Of a stretch of DNA of 14,704 bases, positions 14,371-14,704 are shown piece after piece. The stretch is taken from NCBI GenBank assembly GCA_038240015.1, contig JBBSEF010000072.1:1-14704 (forward strand), in the 5' to 3' direction. The position numbers and the translations under genes were made by a program. Positions within the stretch are counted from its first letter, which is position 1. Each line of letters opens with the position of its first letter. This stretch comes from CAHJXF01 sp038240015. Its GTDB lineage: Bacteria > Pseudomonadota > Gammaproteobacteria > Burkholderiales > Burkholderiaceae_D. Below the pieces are notes generated by a model that saw only the letters and a program-made list of their open reading frames with translations, did no database searches and was not told where the DNA came from.

Positions 14371-14704
14371 ATGAATGCCCGCACGAATGCACTCACAAGC
14401 GCACAAGCAACGGCGATGTGGGTTCGCATGCTCTCGATCATTGCATCTGCAACGATCTTCGCAGGATGTGCGTCGCGGCCCACGCCGATCGCCTATCAGC
14501 CGATCACGATAGACGCGCGTTGCGCGCAAAGCGAAGAAGACGGCTTTCGCGAAGACGCGCGTCTGTCGATCGACGACAACCGCGTGCGCGCGCTCGACTG
14601 GCAATTGTGGGTGGGTCTGCGCGGCTCGTGTCGCTTCGCGTTCCAGGATTTCAAACAGACGCGCGAAAAGCCGCAAGTCGAACTGCTTGCGAACGACGGC
14701 AGCC
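14371..14704 (+). CDS. Putative lipoprotein of unknown function (partial, runs off right edge)
   Basis: Translation from ATG 14371 stays open to the window edge, giving 111 visible residues. AGGA (14359-14362) lies eight bases before the ATG. The N-terminus has a basic/hydrophobic signal (WVRMLSIIASATIFAGC) ending in a lipobox with Cys33, so the product is probably a lipoprotein. The mature part contains two further Cys residues (51 and 87) and a mixed charged/aromatic region (LDWQLWVGLRGSCRFAF); no known domain was recognised. It starts 31 bases after the gatA stop and is likely in the same transcript. ATG codons at residues 16 and 20 are alternative starts but would shorten the signal. Function is unknown. 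Confidence 0.7.
   Translation, partial: MNARTNALTSAQATAMWVRMLSIIASATIFAGCASRPTPIAYQPITIDARCAQSEEDGFREDARLSIDDNRVRALDWQLWVGLRGSCRFAFQDFKQTREKPQVELLANDGS

Overview
The window looks like ordinary chromosomal DNA from a GC-rich betaproteobacterium, most likely Burkholderiales or a close relative. The main reason is the block mreB-mreC-mreD-mrdA-rodA-rlpA transcribed away from a divergent gatC-gatA pair, an arrangement familiar from that class. The phosphatidylserine decarboxylase and the branched-chain-amino-acid-type binding protein also fit. No tRNA, rRNA, CRISPR array, insertion sequence or prophage gene was seen.

Left part (1-3387): a periplasmic ABC-transporter binding protein on the minus strand, running off the left edge, is divergent from a two-gene plus-strand unit. 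That unit is a flavin oxidoreductase of the nitronate monooxygenase family followed by psd, which overlaps it by four bases. The intergenic space has a perfect GC-rich hairpin just ahead of the binding protein's ribosome binding site, and no normal start codon follows that site.

Middle (3388-5407): two unlinked minus-strand genes, a secreted alpha/beta hydrolase and a class I SAM-dependent methyltransferase. The methyltransferase and its upstream flank are clearly poorer in G+C than the rest (26 of 60 bases in the sampled line 4621-4680, against 38 of 60 in line 12061-12120 within mreB). It is the best candidate for recent acquisition.

Cell-shape cluster (5408-12267, minus strand, transcribed right to left): MreB filament, MreC and MreD, the transpeptidase PBP2 (mrdA), the SEDS glycosyltransferase RodA, and the septal lytic transglycosylase RlpA. 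Together these are the elongasome core plus a peptidoglycan hydrolase. mreC/mreD, mrdA/rodA and rodA/rlpA overlap by 1-4 bases, which suggests one translationally coupled operon. A 300-base gap with gatC-side promoter candidates separates mreB from gatC.

Right part (12568-14704): gatC and gatA of the GatCAB tRNA amidotransferase, overlapping by one base. A lipoprotein gene of unknown function then sits where gatB would normally be expected and runs off the right edge. The GatA shows Thr at the position where the amidase-signature family normally has its cis-Ser.

No clear novel multi-gene system was found. The items most worth a second look are the GatA Thr substitution, the lipoprotein behind gatA, the low-GC methyltransferase, and the binding protein that appears to lack a standard start codon.
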